A DNA stretch of 40,851 nucleotides from Bacillota bacterium (GCA_023405135.1 JAEXYZ010000090.1:1-40851); one strand, 5' to 3'; counted from the first letter of the stretch, positions 1 through 8,916 are shown. Program-made: numbers and translations. The notes: generated from the sequence alone by a model not told the origin.

Positions 1-1082
1 GTATTGGTAGCATGGGTGATATGAAGAAAGTTGGTAAAATCGGTGGTAAAGCATTACTTTATTTCGAGATTGTGTCTACGATAGCTTTAGCAATTGGTAT
101 AATTGTCGCACTTATTATTCATGCTGGAAGCGGATTAGATACTTCACATGCTGGTGAATCAGACATTTCACAATATACAACTGCAGCTGCTGAGTCTGAA
201 CATGGAATTGGAGCTTTCATTTCAAGCATTATCCCTGAACACTTTGTAGGAGCACTTGCAAATGGAGAATTATTACCTACATTATTTGCAGCTGTATTAT
301 TTGGTTTAGCTGCCGCTTCATTAGGGGAAAAAGCAAAACCTGTTATTAATTTATTTGAACAAGTTTCAGAAATTTTCTTTAAAATTGTTGGTATGGTAAT
401 GAAATTCTCGCCAATCGGTGCTTTTGGTGCCATGGCATTTACGATTGGTAACTTCGGTTTGAAATCTCTTGGTAACTTAGGCTTATTAATGGCTTCTGTT
501 TACATTACAATGGCAATTTTCATTATTATTGTTTTAGGTTCTATCGCAAAATTTTATCGTTTCAATATCTTCAAATTTATTGCTTATATTAAAGATGAAA
601 TTTTCTTAGTAATTGGTACTTCTTCATCTGAATCAGCTTTACCTTCTATGATGCGTAAATTGGAAAGATTCGGATGTTCTAAACAAGTAGTTGGTTTAGT
701 AGTCCCTACTGGTTATTCATTTAACCTTGATGGTACAGCTATTTACTTATCAATGGCTGCATTGTTTATCGCACAAGCATATGGCGTTGATTTAACATGG
801 ATTCAAGTTATTGCACTTCTTGGAATTTTAATGATTACATCTAAAGGTGCTGCGGGTGTAACAGGTTCAGGTTTCATTACTTTAGCTGCAACACTTGCTG
901 CTTTCCCAATGATTCCTGTTGAAGGGATTGCTTTATTAATCGGTGTTGACCGCTTTATGTCAGAAGCTCGCGCTGTAACAAACTTAATTGGTAACGGTGT
1001 TGCAACAGTAGTAGTTTCTAAATCAGAAAAAGAATTTGATGAAGCTGTTAACGAGAAAGTAATGGCAGCACATTCAAATTAA
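1..1082 (+). CDS. dctA: C4-dicarboxylate/cation symporter (DctA/GltP family), 5'-truncated by window edge
   Basis: The reading frame is open from the first bases; the residues before the first in-window ATG (IGS) belong to the same protein, so the true start lies upstream. About 359 residues are present and roughly 60-70 N-terminal residues are missing compared with the usual 420-430. The SSSESALP serine-rich re-entrant loop motif, the PTGYSFNLDGT motif and SKGAAGVTGSGF followed by DRFMSEARA are hallmarks of sodium/proton-coupled dicarboxylate and glutamate carriers, and the wording is closest to DctA. It is an integral membrane protein importing succinate, fumarate or malate; glutamate/aspartate specificity (GltP) cannot be excluded. 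It points away from the rest of the cluster and ends at a strong terminator. Confidence 0.88.
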   Translation, partial: IGSMGDMKKVGKIGGKALLYFEIVSTIALAIGIIVALIIHAGSGLDTSHAGESDISQYTTAAAESEHGIGAFISSIIPEHFVGALANGELLPTLFAAVLFGLAAASLGEKAKPVINLFEQVSEIFFKIVGMVMKFSPIGAFGAMAFTIGNFGLKSLGNLGLLMASVYITMAIFIIIVLGSIAKFYRFNIFKFIAYIKDEIFLVIGTSSSESALPSMMRKLERFGCSKQVVGLVVPTGYSFNLDGTAIYLSMAALFIAQAYGVDLTWIQVIALLGILMITSKGAAGVTGSGFITLAATLAAFPMIPVEGIALLIGVDRFMSEARAVTNLIGNGVATVVVSKSEKEFDEAVNEKVMAAHSN

Positions 1083-1086
1083 GTTT

Positions 1087-1124
1087 AAAAGCACAATTCA
1101 GATTTGGTCTGAATTGTGCTTTTT
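1087..1124 (+). terminator. Rho-independent terminator of the dicarboxylate symporter gene
   Basis: A perfect 16-bp stem (1087-1102 with 1108-1123/4) and a 5-nt loop begin just after the TAA stop and run into TTTTC. The A-run on the left arm means it could also work on the minus strand. Confidence 0.9.
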
Positions 1125-1136
1125 CATTAGGGGATT

Positions 1137-1210
1137 CGTACATAAACTTTGGAAAACCGCACATAAATTCTAGAAAATCGCACAGAACCTTCGAAAATTC
1201 GCACATAATA
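1137..1210. repeat. 21-bp imperfect tandem repeat, about 3.5 copies
   Basis: Units begin at 1137, 1158, 1179 and 1200 (the last partial). Each starts CGCACATAAA or a close variant and ends GAAAAT or similar. The period is exactly 21 bp, two helical turns. It lies between two convergent genes (symporter and nif3). No spacers are present, so it is not CRISPR. Confidence 0.85.
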
Positions 1211-1228
1211 CTATTCTCAATCTAAATA

Positions 1229-2350
1229 TTAAATAAAAATAAAAGGTTCTGTATTGATTTTTGATTGTATAAATTGCACAGAGATTTTTTCTTTTTCACA
1301 TAATGTTGTCATTTTCTCTGCAACACCTTTTATCATAACTTTTTCAACATGATGGCCTGGATCAACAATATTTAATCCAATACTTTGAGCATCCTGCGCA
1401 ACGTGGAAATACATATCCCCTGTTACAAATACATCTGCACCTGCTCTTTTCGCTGCATAAATATATTTATTACCATCCCCACCTACTACTGCTACTTTCG
1501 AAATGATTGTCTCCTTGTCACCTACAACACGAACACAAGGCACGTCTAATTGGGTTTTAACATGTTGTGCAAACTGTTCTAATGTCATTGGTTGGTTTAA
1601 TGTTCCAACTCTTCCTAGCCCCATTTCGTTCGTTTCAACGGCTAATGTATATAAATCATAGGCAGGTTCTTCATATGGATGGGCATTTAACATTGCTTTT
1701 AATACTTTGTTTTTAATGGAATTGGGAAACACAACTTCAATTTTTTCTTCATCTGTTTTCTCCATTTCACCGATATTGCCGATAAAAGGATCTGCTCCCT
1801 CAAGCGCTCTAAATCGACCTTGCCCATTTGTTGAAAAGCTACATGAATCATAGTTACCAATTTGCCCTGCCCCTGCTCTTGCTAATGCAACACGAACCTT
1901 TTCCGCATATTCATCAGGAACAAAAACTGCTAGCTTCATTAAATTTTCATGGTAAGTTTTTTCAAGAATTTGACGATTTTCAAGCTGTAATGCATCCGCT
2001 AGTAAATCGTTTACACCACCTTCTGCTACGTCAAGATTTGTATGTGCTGCATAAACTGCTATATCATTTTTTATTAATTTTTCATACAATTTGCCCGCTG
2101 GTGTATCTGTACGGATATTTGCTAATTTACGAAAGATAGGTGGATGATGGGCAATAATTAGCTCACACCCTTTTGCAATCGCCTCGTCAGCAACTTGTTC
2201 ATTTACATCAAGTGTTACAAGTACTTTTGTTATTGGTTTATTTAGCGTACCAATAGCGAGTCCAATTGGGTCATTTTCCATGCAAGCAATTTTTTTTGGT
2301 GACCAGCTTTCAAATATTTGGATAATTTCTTGTCCATTAGCGGTTTTCAC
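1229..2350 (-). CDS. yqfO: Nif3-like dinuclear metal-centre protein (YqfO)
   Basis: The 373 residues match the length of Bacillus YqfO, which is the NIF3 fold interrupted in the middle by a PII-like domain. Metal ligands are visible in IIAHHPPIF (His68-His69) and near the C-terminus in GDMYFHVAQDA and DPGHHVEK. The inserted domain spans roughly residues 140-240 and contains PYEEPAYDLY. Family members are widespread; a GTP cyclohydrolase or metal-chaperone role has been suggested but the function is not settled. The start overlaps the end of trmK by 14 bp, so the pair is probably translationally coupled, as in B. subtilis. Confidence 0.93.
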   Translation of the reverse strand: MKTANGQEIIQIFESWSPKKIACMENDPIGLAIGTLNKPITKVLVTLDVNEQVADEAIAKGCELIIAHHPPIFRKLANIRTDTPAGKLYEKLIKNDIAVYAAHTNLDVAEGGVNDLLADALQLENRQILEKTYHENLMKLAVFVPDEYAEKVRVALARAGAGQIGNYDSCSFSTNGQGRFRALEGADPFIGNIGEMEKTDEEKIEVVFPNSIKNKVLKAMLNAHPYEEPAYDLYTLAVETNEMGLGRVGTLNQPMTLEQFAQHVKTQLDVPCVRVVGDKETIISKVAVVGGDGNKYIYAAKRAGADVFVTGDMYFHVAQDAQSIGLNIVDPGHHVEKVMIKGVAEKMTTLCEKEKISVQFIQSKINTEPFIFI

Positions 2351-3044
2351 TATTTAATACCTCCTCAACAAGTCCAATTAAATGTAATAATTCTTCTCGT
2401 TTTGCAACAATTTCTGAAGTTTGTTCTGCCTCTTGTAATGATGCTAAAACACGTTTCCAATTTTCAATTTCTTTTGTCCATTTTTCTACAAACACTTCTG
2501 ATCGTTCTGCGATTAGAAATTTTCCTAACATAATTTCAGCATCAGTTAATGTCATTACACCTTTTTGTAACACTAGAATTTCATAGATTTTTCCATCTTC
2601 TTCTAAAATAACTTCATCTAAAATTGCCCAGCCATTTTTCAATGCCCACTGACGAATAGCCTTTGCATGGATATTCGGTTGTAGAATAAGTCGTGTAACG
2701 TGCTTTAAAGCCTCTGAGTCCTTTTCTAATATGGAAACGATTAAAGGTCCACCCATCCCAGCAATCGTGATTGTATCGACGTTATCTTGCTCCTTAATAG
2801 CTTTCAATCCATCAGCTAACCGGACTGTAATTTTTTCATCTAAACCTTCAGATTTAACTTGTTTTACTGCCGATTCATAAGGGCCTTTTACTACTTCACC
2901 AGCTATCGCTTTATTAATAATATTTTTATGGATTAAATAACATGGCAAGTACGCATGGTCACTTCCTATATCAGCAACAATTGCTCCTGTTGGAACAAAT
3001 GAAGCAACTGCTTCTAAACGTTTTGATAACTTTTGCGCGTTCAT
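2337..3044 (-). CDS. trmK: tRNA (adenine(22)-N1)-methyltransferase TrmK
   Basis: The 235 residues match TrmK/YqfN, a class I SAM-dependent enzyme that methylates N1 of adenine 22 in bacterial tRNAs. The SAM-binding glycine motif is VADIGSDHAYLP (about residues 23-34), and TIAGMGGPLI (about 95-105) is the conserved catalytic-site segment. The C-terminal 70 residues are a predicted helical coiled extension, as in the family. It lies between cccA and nif3 as in B. subtilis. A GGCGG Shine-Dalgarno precedes the ATG. Confidence 0.93.
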   Translation of the reverse strand: MNAQKLSKRLEAVASFVPTGAIVADIGSDHAYLPCYLIHKNIINKAIAGEVVKGPYESAVKQVKSEGLDEKITVRLADGLKAIKEQDNVDTITIAGMGGPLIVSILEKDSEALKHVTRLILQPNIHAKAIRQWALKNGWAILDEVILEEDGKIYEILVLQKGVMTLTDAEIMLGKFLIAERSEVFVEKWTKEIENWKRVLASLQEAEQTSEIVAKREELLHLIGLVEEVLNSENR

Positions 3045-3147
3045 AAATTACCGCCTTTTTCTATATTTGTCGATTCTATTATATTAAAAACCACAATTTG
3101 TCGCTAATTATGAGACAAAACAATGTGTTCTATCCCGATATATTCGC

Positions 3148-3188
3148 AAAAAAATAAATCCTTAGTCGTTCTAAACGACTAAGGATTT
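3148..3188 (-). terminator. Terminator downstream of cccA
   Basis: A 15-bp perfect stem (3156-3170 with 3174-3188) with a 3-nt loop is followed on the minus strand by a T-run (A-run at 3148-3154). It separates cccA from trmK. Confidence 0.9.
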
Positions 3189-3196
3189 AGAAATTA

Positions 3197-3562
3197 TTAT
3201 TGTAATGAAGTGATATAATCAGCAATCGCTTGTGCTTCTTCTGGAGTTTTCATACCAGGAGTCATTGGAGTACCTTCAATACCGTTTACTAAAACATCAA
3301 CGATATGTTCAGCATCTTTATCAACAAGGCTTGGCCCCATACCACCAGTTAAGTCACCACCGTGACAACCGATACATGTGCTAACTAATGCTTCACCGCC
3401 AGCACCTTCAGCAGTAGCGCCACCTTCTTCTTCAGTAGTACCCTCTTCACCATGTTGAGCGATTTCTTCTTTATTTCCTACACCTTCTAATGACATGAAA
3501 AAGATAAGTCCGATACCGAATGCCATAATTAGAATATAAGGAATAATTGGATTGTTTTTCAT
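3197..3562 (-). CDS. cccA: Membrane-anchored cytochrome c550 CccA
   Basis: This 121-residue protein has an N-terminal membrane anchor (about residues 8-24), a flexible Glu/Gly/Ala linker (30-58) and a single c-type haem domain. The haem attachment motif is CIGCH (Cys63, Cys66, His67), and the axial methionine is probably Met100 or Met104 in TPMTPGMKT. It acts on the outer face of the membrane as an electron carrier to cytochrome oxidase. The position next to sigA and trmK matches B. subtilis cccA. A GGGAGGG Shine-Dalgarno lies 6 bp before the ATG. Confidence 0.93.
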   Translation of the reverse strand: MKNNPIIPYILIMAFGIGLIFFMSLEGVGNKEEIAQHGEEGTTEEEGGATAEGAGGEALVSTCIGCHGGDLTGGMGPSLVDKDAEHIVDVLVNGIEGTPMTPGMKTPEEAQAIADYITSLQ

Positions 3563-3708
3563 AGGTTACCCTCCCTTTTAAATTCATTTTTCTACATCTA
3601 TTAATATAGAATCTAGTCAACAATCATTATTGTACTGCATTATCGGAAAAACGAAAAGCCCTAAACGACAACTTTTATGAGGTTTGTAACAAAATCGACA
3701 ATATTAAG

Positions 3709-3852
3709 TCAATGTTGTAAAATATGGTGGGCACTCACTATTTTTGCACCTCCGACGTTCCTTCTCCGATTTTTATCAGCTTTTTCGTCCCTTAAATATC
3801 TTTCCACTTCATACTCTTTCATATACCCATAATAGCCATGAATTTGATTTAC
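3709..3852 (-). pseudogene. Decayed C-terminal fragment of an acyl-CoA dehydrogenase
   Basis: The minus strand reads V-N-QIHGYYGYMKEYEVERYLRDEKADK in one frame, switches by one base to IGEGTSEVQK, and switches back to IVSAHHILQH before a stop. Joined, these are the family signature QIHGGYGYM, ERYLRDAKI, EGTSEVQ of acyl-CoA dehydrogenase C-termini. Two compensating frameshifts and no start codon show it is dead. No upstream ACAD domain is recognisable; a possible further trace (FCNK) lies just beyond 3853. The rest of the 3563-4028 spacer shows nothing I can assign. It is not a copy of the two intact ACADs at 21-23 kb. Confidence 0.75.
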
Positions 3853-4028
3853 TTATTACAAAACTCCTCGTTACTTTCTAAACCATTATTTAACAATTAC
3901 TACTTTTTACGAAATAATTGAGCTTTTTTTATGAGGTTATACATGTTCCTTGCAAGCTCTTAAAAACTTATAAAAATCCTTTTCCCTGTTTAGAATAAAG
4001 CCAACATCAATGACAATATTATGGGCTT

Positions 4029-4586
4029 TCAGAAAAGAAATTGATACACAATTAATACGACAAGACCTAAAGATCCTGATATTGTGAAATATAATAATTT
4101 TAATTTCAAACCGGTTAATAACCACATGACACAATTCGCAATAAGTAATGAAAATAAGAGAATTAAATTATTTGGGAAATTTTCTATACTAACCTTTACT
4201 GAAAGTAGGAAAATTATAAGTGCTGCTGCAATTTGTAAAATAGGTGCAAGTAGTTCATATTTTTTTGCAAAGGTGAAAGCCCCTACTATAAAGAGAACGG
4301 CTACAATACCCGCAAAAAGCACGACAAGCCAAACAAAACTTGTTGTCATAAAAAGAGCAAGGACAAGTAAAATTGTCAAAATACTGATAGTTACAAGTAG
4401 GAAATTGTTATTTCGCCTCTCTTTCGCTTTTATTGCCTTTTTATGACTTATCTCTTCTTCTAGTTCTAATTCATTACCTTCTGTATAGAGTGTCATTAGA
4501 AAGTCACAATAGTGATCAGGTAATAGTTTATTTTGTTTCCAAAATAGAATTTCATTTAAAATAATTTTCTTACGTGGATTTGGCAT
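4029..4586 (-). CDS. Hypothetical multi-pass membrane protein
   Basis: I do not recognise this 185-residue protein. The first 60 residues are soluble and charged, with a run of acidic and then basic residues (about 45-62). They are followed by roughly five hydrophobic segments that fill the rest, ending in YQFLF. I chose the ATG at 4586 (MPNPRKK) because GGAG lies 9 bp upstream; the TTG five codons earlier overlaps that Shine-Dalgarno. It sits alone between cccA and sigA, adjacent in B. subtilis, so it is an insertion in the conserved order. The N-terminal soluble plus C-terminal TM layout resembles uncharacterised Planococcaceae membrane proteins; this is an impression only. Confidence 0.7.
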   Translation of the reverse strand: MPNPRKKIILNEILFWKQNKLLPDHYCDFLMTLYTEGNELELEEEISHKKAIKAKERRNNNFLLVTISILTILLVLALFMTTSFVWLVVLFAGIVAVLFIVGAFTFAKKYELLAPILQIAAALIIFLLSVKVSIENFPNNLILLFSLLIANCVMWLLTGLKLKLLYFTISGSLGLVVLIVYQFLF

Positions 4587-4716
4587 AAGCTTTTTCTCCA
4601 AAATTGTTTAATATTGTATGTATATACTTATTCTATCTTAATTAATATGGAAAATACATCCTTAGAAAGTATTAGTCCTTTGTAATAGAAATACATATTT
4701 TTATTACAAATTGCAT

Positions 4717-4759
4717 AAAAAAGAAGCTGCTCTGAAGTTTTACTTCCAAAACAGCCTCT
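4717..4759 (-). terminator. Terminator of the dnaG-sigA operon
   Basis: An imperfect 16-bp stem with G-U pairs and one bulge, read on the minus strand just after the sigA stop, is followed by TTTTTT (A-run at 4717-4722). Confidence 0.85.
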
Positions 4760-4777
4760 CTTATTCGAATAATTAAA

Positions 4778-5905
4778 TTATTCCAAGAAATCTTTTAATC
4801 GTTTACTGCGAGATGGATGGCGAAGCTTACGAAGAGCTTTCGCTTCGATTTGGCGAATACGTTCACGTGTTACACCAAATACTTTCCCTACTTCCTCTAA
4901 AGTGCGAGTGCGACCATCATCTAAACCGAATCGAAGGCGAAGTACATTTTCTTCGCGATCTGTTAATGTATCTAAAACATCCTCTAATTGTTCTTTCAAC
5001 AATTCATAAGCAGCGTGGTCAGATGGTGATTGCGCCTCATGGTCTTCAATGAAATCACCTAAGTGTGAATCATCTTCCTCCCCAATTGGCGTTTCTAGAG
5101 AAACCGGTTCTTGAGCTATCTTTAAAATTTCACGCACTTTTTCAGGTGATAAATCCATTTCTTCCCCAATTTCCTCAGGTGATGGTTCACGACCTAAATC
5201 TTGCAGTAATTGTCTTTGAACACGGATTAATTTATTTATCGTTTCAACCATGTGTACAGGAATACGAATTGTACGCGCTTGGTCTGCGATTGCACGAGTA
5301 ATTGCTTGACGAATCCACCAAGTAGCATATGTTGAAAATTTAAAGCCTTTTCGGTAATCAAATTTCTCTACCGCTTTAATAAGGCCCATATTTCCTTCTT
5401 GTATTAAATCCAAGAATAACATTCCTCTACCAACATAACGTTTTGCAATCGATACAACTAATCGTAAGTTTGCTTCTGCTAAACGTTTACGGGCTTCTTC
5501 ATCACCTTGCTCAATTCGTTCAGCTAATTGAATTTCTTCATCAGCAGTAAGTAAATCAACCCGACCAATTTCTTTTAAATACATTCGAACAGGGTCATTA
5601 ATTTTTACTCCAGGAGGAACACTTAGGTCGTTTAAATCGAATGCCTCTTCGCTTTCTTCTTGCTTAGATAACACTTCATCTTCAAACTCTTCTTTTCCTT
5701 CCACTTGAATACCGAAGCTTTTCTCGATATCTTCTGCAAAATGGAAAATCTCTTCATTTTCTAACTCAAATGGAGCAAGTTTGTTTGAAATTTCATTCAT
5801 TGAAATTTCATTATCTTGTTTTGCTTTTTGTTGTAGAAGTGCCTTTACTTCTTCAACTGATTGTTCATTTAATACATCTTTTGACTGTTCTGACTTGTCC
5901 GCCAT
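4778..5905 (-). CDS. sigA: Primary RNA polymerase sigma factor SigA (RpoD)
   Basis: The housekeeping sigma-70 factor, 375 residues (371 in B. subtilis). The N-terminal 90 residues are acidic region 1.1; region 1.2 begins at NDPVRMYLKEIGRV; region 2, with the -10 recognition and core-binding helices, includes DLIQEGNMGLIKAVEKFDY and STYATWWIRQAI; region 4 has the -35-binding helix-turn-helix in EVGKVFGVTRERIRQIEAKA. I start at the ATG of MADKSEQ at 5905 because AGGAGGA precedes it; an in-frame TTG seven codons upstream lies on the Shine-Dalgarno itself. It is 31 bp downstream of dnaG and shares its transcript, as in the classical macromolecular-synthesis operon. Confidence 0.98.
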   Translation of the reverse strand: MADKSEQSKDVLNEQSVEEVKALLQQKAKQDNEISMNEISNKLAPFELENEEIFHFAEDIEKSFGIQVEGKEEFEDEVLSKQEESEEAFDLNDLSVPPGVKINDPVRMYLKEIGRVDLLTADEEIQLAERIEQGDEEARKRLAEANLRLVVSIAKRYVGRGMLFLDLIQEGNMGLIKAVEKFDYRKGFKFSTYATWWIRQAITRAIADQARTIRIPVHMVETINKLIRVQRQLLQDLGREPSPEEIGEEMDLSPEKVREILKIAQEPVSLETPIGEEDDSHLGDFIEDHEAQSPSDHAAYELLKEQLEDVLDTLTDREENVLRLRFGLDDGRTRTLEEVGKVFGVTRERIRQIEAKALRKLRHPSRSKRLKDFLE

Positions 5906-5936
5906 AAAACTTCCTCCTTCTAACAACCGAATCGGG

Positions 5937-7757
5937 TTAAATCGCCGATAATGATTTTCTTAATTGAATGATTTGTTGGGCGATTTCAAGTGCACGTTTA
6001 TGTTCATGCATTTTTTCCGCTTCCTGTGACTCATGAAGCAATTTTTTTATTTCAGCTTCAATACGATGTTTTTTCAATTGTTTCAGACAGTCCGCAATTT
6101 CAGCTTCGGCATGATCTGGATCGCTTTCTACTAACGCAGCTTCCATCACAATTTTTCTTAATTCTTGATCCTCTAGAACTTCTAAAAATCGGTGATAATC
6201 AGGTGATGCGTGTTCTTCATAAAACCCAATTAGTCGAACAAATACTGCTGCGTACTCGTCTCGTATAAATGGTTGGGGTTCATCACTTTTCAACACCCTA
6301 TCTACAATTTCGAAATTATTTAGCATATGTGATAATAGTAATCGTTCTGCTCTTTCAGTTGCAGATAAAGTTTTTTTGGGCTTAAGCTCAATTTGTTTTG
6401 TTTGATTTCTTAGCTCTGGTCGGTTAAAATTTTTTGCATTATTAGCTTCAAATTTTCGAAACTGTGCGTAAATTGCTTCCTCAGAAATATTTGTCTCACT
6501 TGCAAGCTGTTTTATATATAAGTCCCGTTCTATCGGTGAAGAGCGGCCAACAAGTTGTTCAAGTACTTCCTGGATATATTGCAATACATCATTTTCAAAT
6601 TGAAAATTTTTATTGCGTCTCGCATGCATCATCATAAAAGTGATATACGCATGTGGTTTCTCTAATATTTGCTGAACAAAAGATTCCGATCCATATTTTC
6701 GAATGTATTCGTCAGGATCTAGTTTTTCTGGCAAAAGAGCGACTTCTACTTTTAGACGCTCCGCATATAACATTTCAGCTGCACGTTTTGCCGCTTCCCA
6801 ACCAGCATTATCACCGTCATAACAAATTATAATTTGCTCACTCAAGCGCTTTAACTTTGTGATGTGCTGATTTGTTAAGGAAGTACCCATTGTAGCAACT
6901 GCGTTATATACACCTGCTTGGTTGGCTGCGAGAACATCCATAAAGCCTTCCATCAATATAACGTGACGATTTTTTCGAATTGAAGTTCTCGCTTTATCCA
7001 AATTAAAGAGCACTTGACTTTTATGAAAAATTGGCGATTCTGGACTATTTAAATATTTCGCCTCATCCGCTGAATCGATAATACGACCTGAAAATGCAAT
7101 CACCTTTCCATTTTCATCTCGTATTGGAAACATGATTCTTCCTCTAAAGCGATCATAATAAGTATGGTCACTTTCCTTATGGATGATGAGTCCGCATTCA
7201 GCCATTTCTTCTAATGAATAGCCTTTTCTCTTTAACAAAACTGAAAGCGTATCCCAGGCAGGCATTGCCCAACCTATACCATTCGTTTCGATATGTTCCT
7301 TTGTAAATCCTCTTTTTAGAAGATAATTTAATGCAACTTCACCATCTTCAGTATTCATCAACACATGATGATAAAAATCGGCAGCAAATTCATGTGCCTC
7401 AAGCATTTTTTCTTCTTTTTTTGAATAATTTTGGCCTGAGTTTTGCATACTACTATTTTGGATATCTAAATGTATACCAACACGCTCGCCTAATTTTGCA
7501 ACCGCATCTGGAAAAGGTATATTTTCTATATCCATGATAAAAGTAATAGCATTACCACCTGCTCCACATCCAAAGCAACGGAAAATTTGCTTATCCTGAG
7601 ACACTGAAAAAGAAGGTGTATTTTCACCGTGAAATGGGCATAATCCAAACCAGTTTCGCCCTCGTTTAGTTAATTGGATATAATCGCTAATACAATCGAC
7701 TATATCTACTTGAGAACGAATTTGCTCAATCGTTTCTTCAGGTATTTTCTGGATCAT
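5937..7757 (-). CDS. dnaG: DNA primase DnaG
   Basis: Primase lays RNA primers at the replication fork. The protein is 606 residues from MIQKIPEE (603 in B. subtilis). The CHC2 zinc finger uses Cys40, His43, Cys61 and Cys64; the TOPRIM catalytic core contains LMEGFMDV and ICYDGDNAG; the C-terminal 150 residues form the helical helicase-binding domain. The start at 7757 is preferred because a GGTGAT Shine-Dalgarno sits 5 bp upstream and MIQ matches relatives; the frame stays open 11 codons further. It precedes sigA in one operon. The usual preceding gene, yqxD, is absent. Confidence 0.97.
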   Translation of the reverse strand: MIQKIPEETIEQIRSQVDIVDCISDYIQLTKRGRNWFGLCPFHGENTPSFSVSQDKQIFRCFGCGAGGNAITFIMDIENIPFPDAVAKLGERVGIHLDIQNSSMQNSGQNYSKKEEKMLEAHEFAADFYHHVLMNTEDGEVALNYLLKRGFTKEHIETNGIGWAMPAWDTLSVLLKRKGYSLEEMAECGLIIHKESDHTYYDRFRGRIMFPIRDENGKVIAFSGRIIDSADEAKYLNSPESPIFHKSQVLFNLDKARTSIRKNRHVILMEGFMDVLAANQAGVYNAVATMGTSLTNQHITKLKRLSEQIIICYDGDNAGWEAAKRAAEMLYAERLKVEVALLPEKLDPDEYIRKYGSESFVQQILEKPHAYITFMMMHARRNKNFQFENDVLQYIQEVLEQLVGRSSPIERDLYIKQLASETNISEEAIYAQFRKFEANNAKNFNRPELRNQTKQIELKPKKTLSATERAERLLLSHMLNNFEIVDRVLKSDEPQPFIRDEYAAVFVRLIGFYEEHASPDYHRFLEVLEDQELRKIVMEAALVESDPDHAEAEIADCLKQLKKHRIEAEIKKLLHESQEAEKMHEHKRALEIAQQIIQLRKSLSAI

Positions 7758-8047
7758 ATTATCACCAACTTCGATTGCTAAATAACACAATTCGAGATAA
7801 ATTAAAAAAATCCTCTAAATTACGACAAAAAAATAGTGACTTTTATAATAATTATCTCTTTAAAATATTTTTACCACAATTTTTTCATTATAAAACAATT
7901 TGATGAAAATTTCCACTTTTTTTATAAAAATATGAAAAAAGTTACTTTATAGGATTTAAGACACAGTTCAATAATTGTTAAGAACACCTCCTATATTTTC
8001 TCGTTATGTAATTGTTCAATAATGTTGCTTTATTTAAACGAATGATA
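7758..8047. other. Gene-free spacer upstream of dnaG
   Basis: This AT-rich spacer must hold the dnaG-sigA promoter, but I found no well-spaced sigma-A boxes. On the minus strand an excellent AGGAGGTG Shine-Dalgarno at about 7985-7992 has no reading frame behind it. In B. subtilis this spot holds yqxD. Confidence 0.4.
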
Positions 8048-8084
8048 GGGGCAGTTCAGAGTATTTTACTTTCTGAACAGCCCC
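8048..8084 (-). terminator. Hairpin downstream of ppsR
   Basis: A GC-rich 13-bp stem with a single mismatch (8048-8060 with 8072-8084) follows the ppsR stop. The trailing minus-strand sequence is T-rich but lacks a continuous U-run, so termination is likely rather than certain. Confidence 0.65.
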
Positions 8085-8092
8085 TTCATGAA

Positions 8093-8905
8093 TTATTTAT
8101 TATGTTCTATTTTCTCAATAATATCATTTGCAGTTTCTTCCACTGCCTTATTTGTTACATCAATTACTGTACAACCAATTTGTTCAACCACTTTATAAAA
8201 ATGCTCAATTTCTTGTTCAATCCGTGATTGTCTAGCGTAGTTTGCATCATCACTTAAACCAAGAGCAATTAAACGTTCTTTTCGAATAATATTTAACTTT
8301 TCTGGAGAGATTACTAAACCAAAACATTTTTTAGGGTTTACTGAAAATAACTCTTCAGGTGGTTTTATTTCTGGTACAAGAGGTACGTTTGCTACTTTGT
8401 ATCGTTTATGGGCTAAATATTGAGAAAGTGGAGTTTTTGATGTTCTTGATACTCCAATTAAAACAACATCTGCTAATAATAATCCTCTAGGATCACGACC
8501 ATCATCGTATTTTACGGCAAACTCTACAGCCTCTATTTTTTTAAAATAATCCTCATCTAATTTATGAACAATTCCAGCTTCCTCTAGAGCTTTTTGTTCC
8601 AGTTTCTCTTCAAAAAGTTCAATTATTGGACCTAATAAATCTATAAATGAAACATTATAGTGATGACAATATTCTATGAGTATTTGTCTCTTCTTTTCTT
8701 CAACTAATGTAAACACAATTATTGCATCTTGCATTTTTGCAATCTCTACGATTTTTTCGATATGATCATTATTATCAATGTGAGGAAATCTACGAATAAT
8801 TGTGTTATCGAAATCTGGACGGAATTGCGATACAGCAGCTTTTACTACTTGCTCACCAGTTTCCCCAACTGAATCGGAAACAACAAATATTTTTAAATTT
8901 TTCAA
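8093..8905 (-). CDS. ppsR: Pyruvate, phosphate dikinase regulatory protein (kinase/phosphorylase)
   Basis: This 270-residue DUF299-family protein is a bifunctional serine/threonine kinase and pyrophosphorylase that switches PPDK or PEP synthase off and on. Conserved signatures are VVSDSVGETGE at the N-terminus, the P-loop-like GVSRTSKTPLS near residue 150 and ANVPLVPEIKPPEELF. It lies 11 bp after ccpN, the same ccpN-yqfL pairing as in B. subtilis, where YqfL modulates CcpN activity. Confidence 0.93.
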   Translation of the reverse strand: MKNLKIFVVSDSVGETGEQVVKAAVSQFRPDFDNTIIRRFPHIDNNDHIEKIVEIAKMQDAIIVFTLVEEKKRQILIEYCHHYNVSFIDLLGPIIELFEEKLEQKALEEAGIVHKLDEDYFKKIEAVEFAVKYDDGRDPRGLLLADVVLIGVSRTSKTPLSQYLAHKRYKVANVPLVPEIKPPEELFSVNPKKCFGLVISPEKLNIIRKERLIALGLSDDANYARQSRIEQEIEHFYKVVEQIGCTVIDVTNKAVEETANDIIEKIEHNK

Positions 8906-8916
8906 ATTAGCACTCC

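Noticed and set aside
1137..1210. CRISPR array
   Set aside because: Repeats are directly adjacent with no spacers, and no cas genes occur in the window.
3937..4134. 65-residue minus-strand frame ending KFLRACKEHV
   Set aside because: Its first half is antisense-frame overlap of the membrane protein gene; the last 30 residues look protein-like but no start or family supports a gene.
8012..8227. 71-residue plus-strand frame over the ppsR terminator
   Set aside because: It crosses the hairpin and the antisense of ppsR, with no Shine-Dalgarno.
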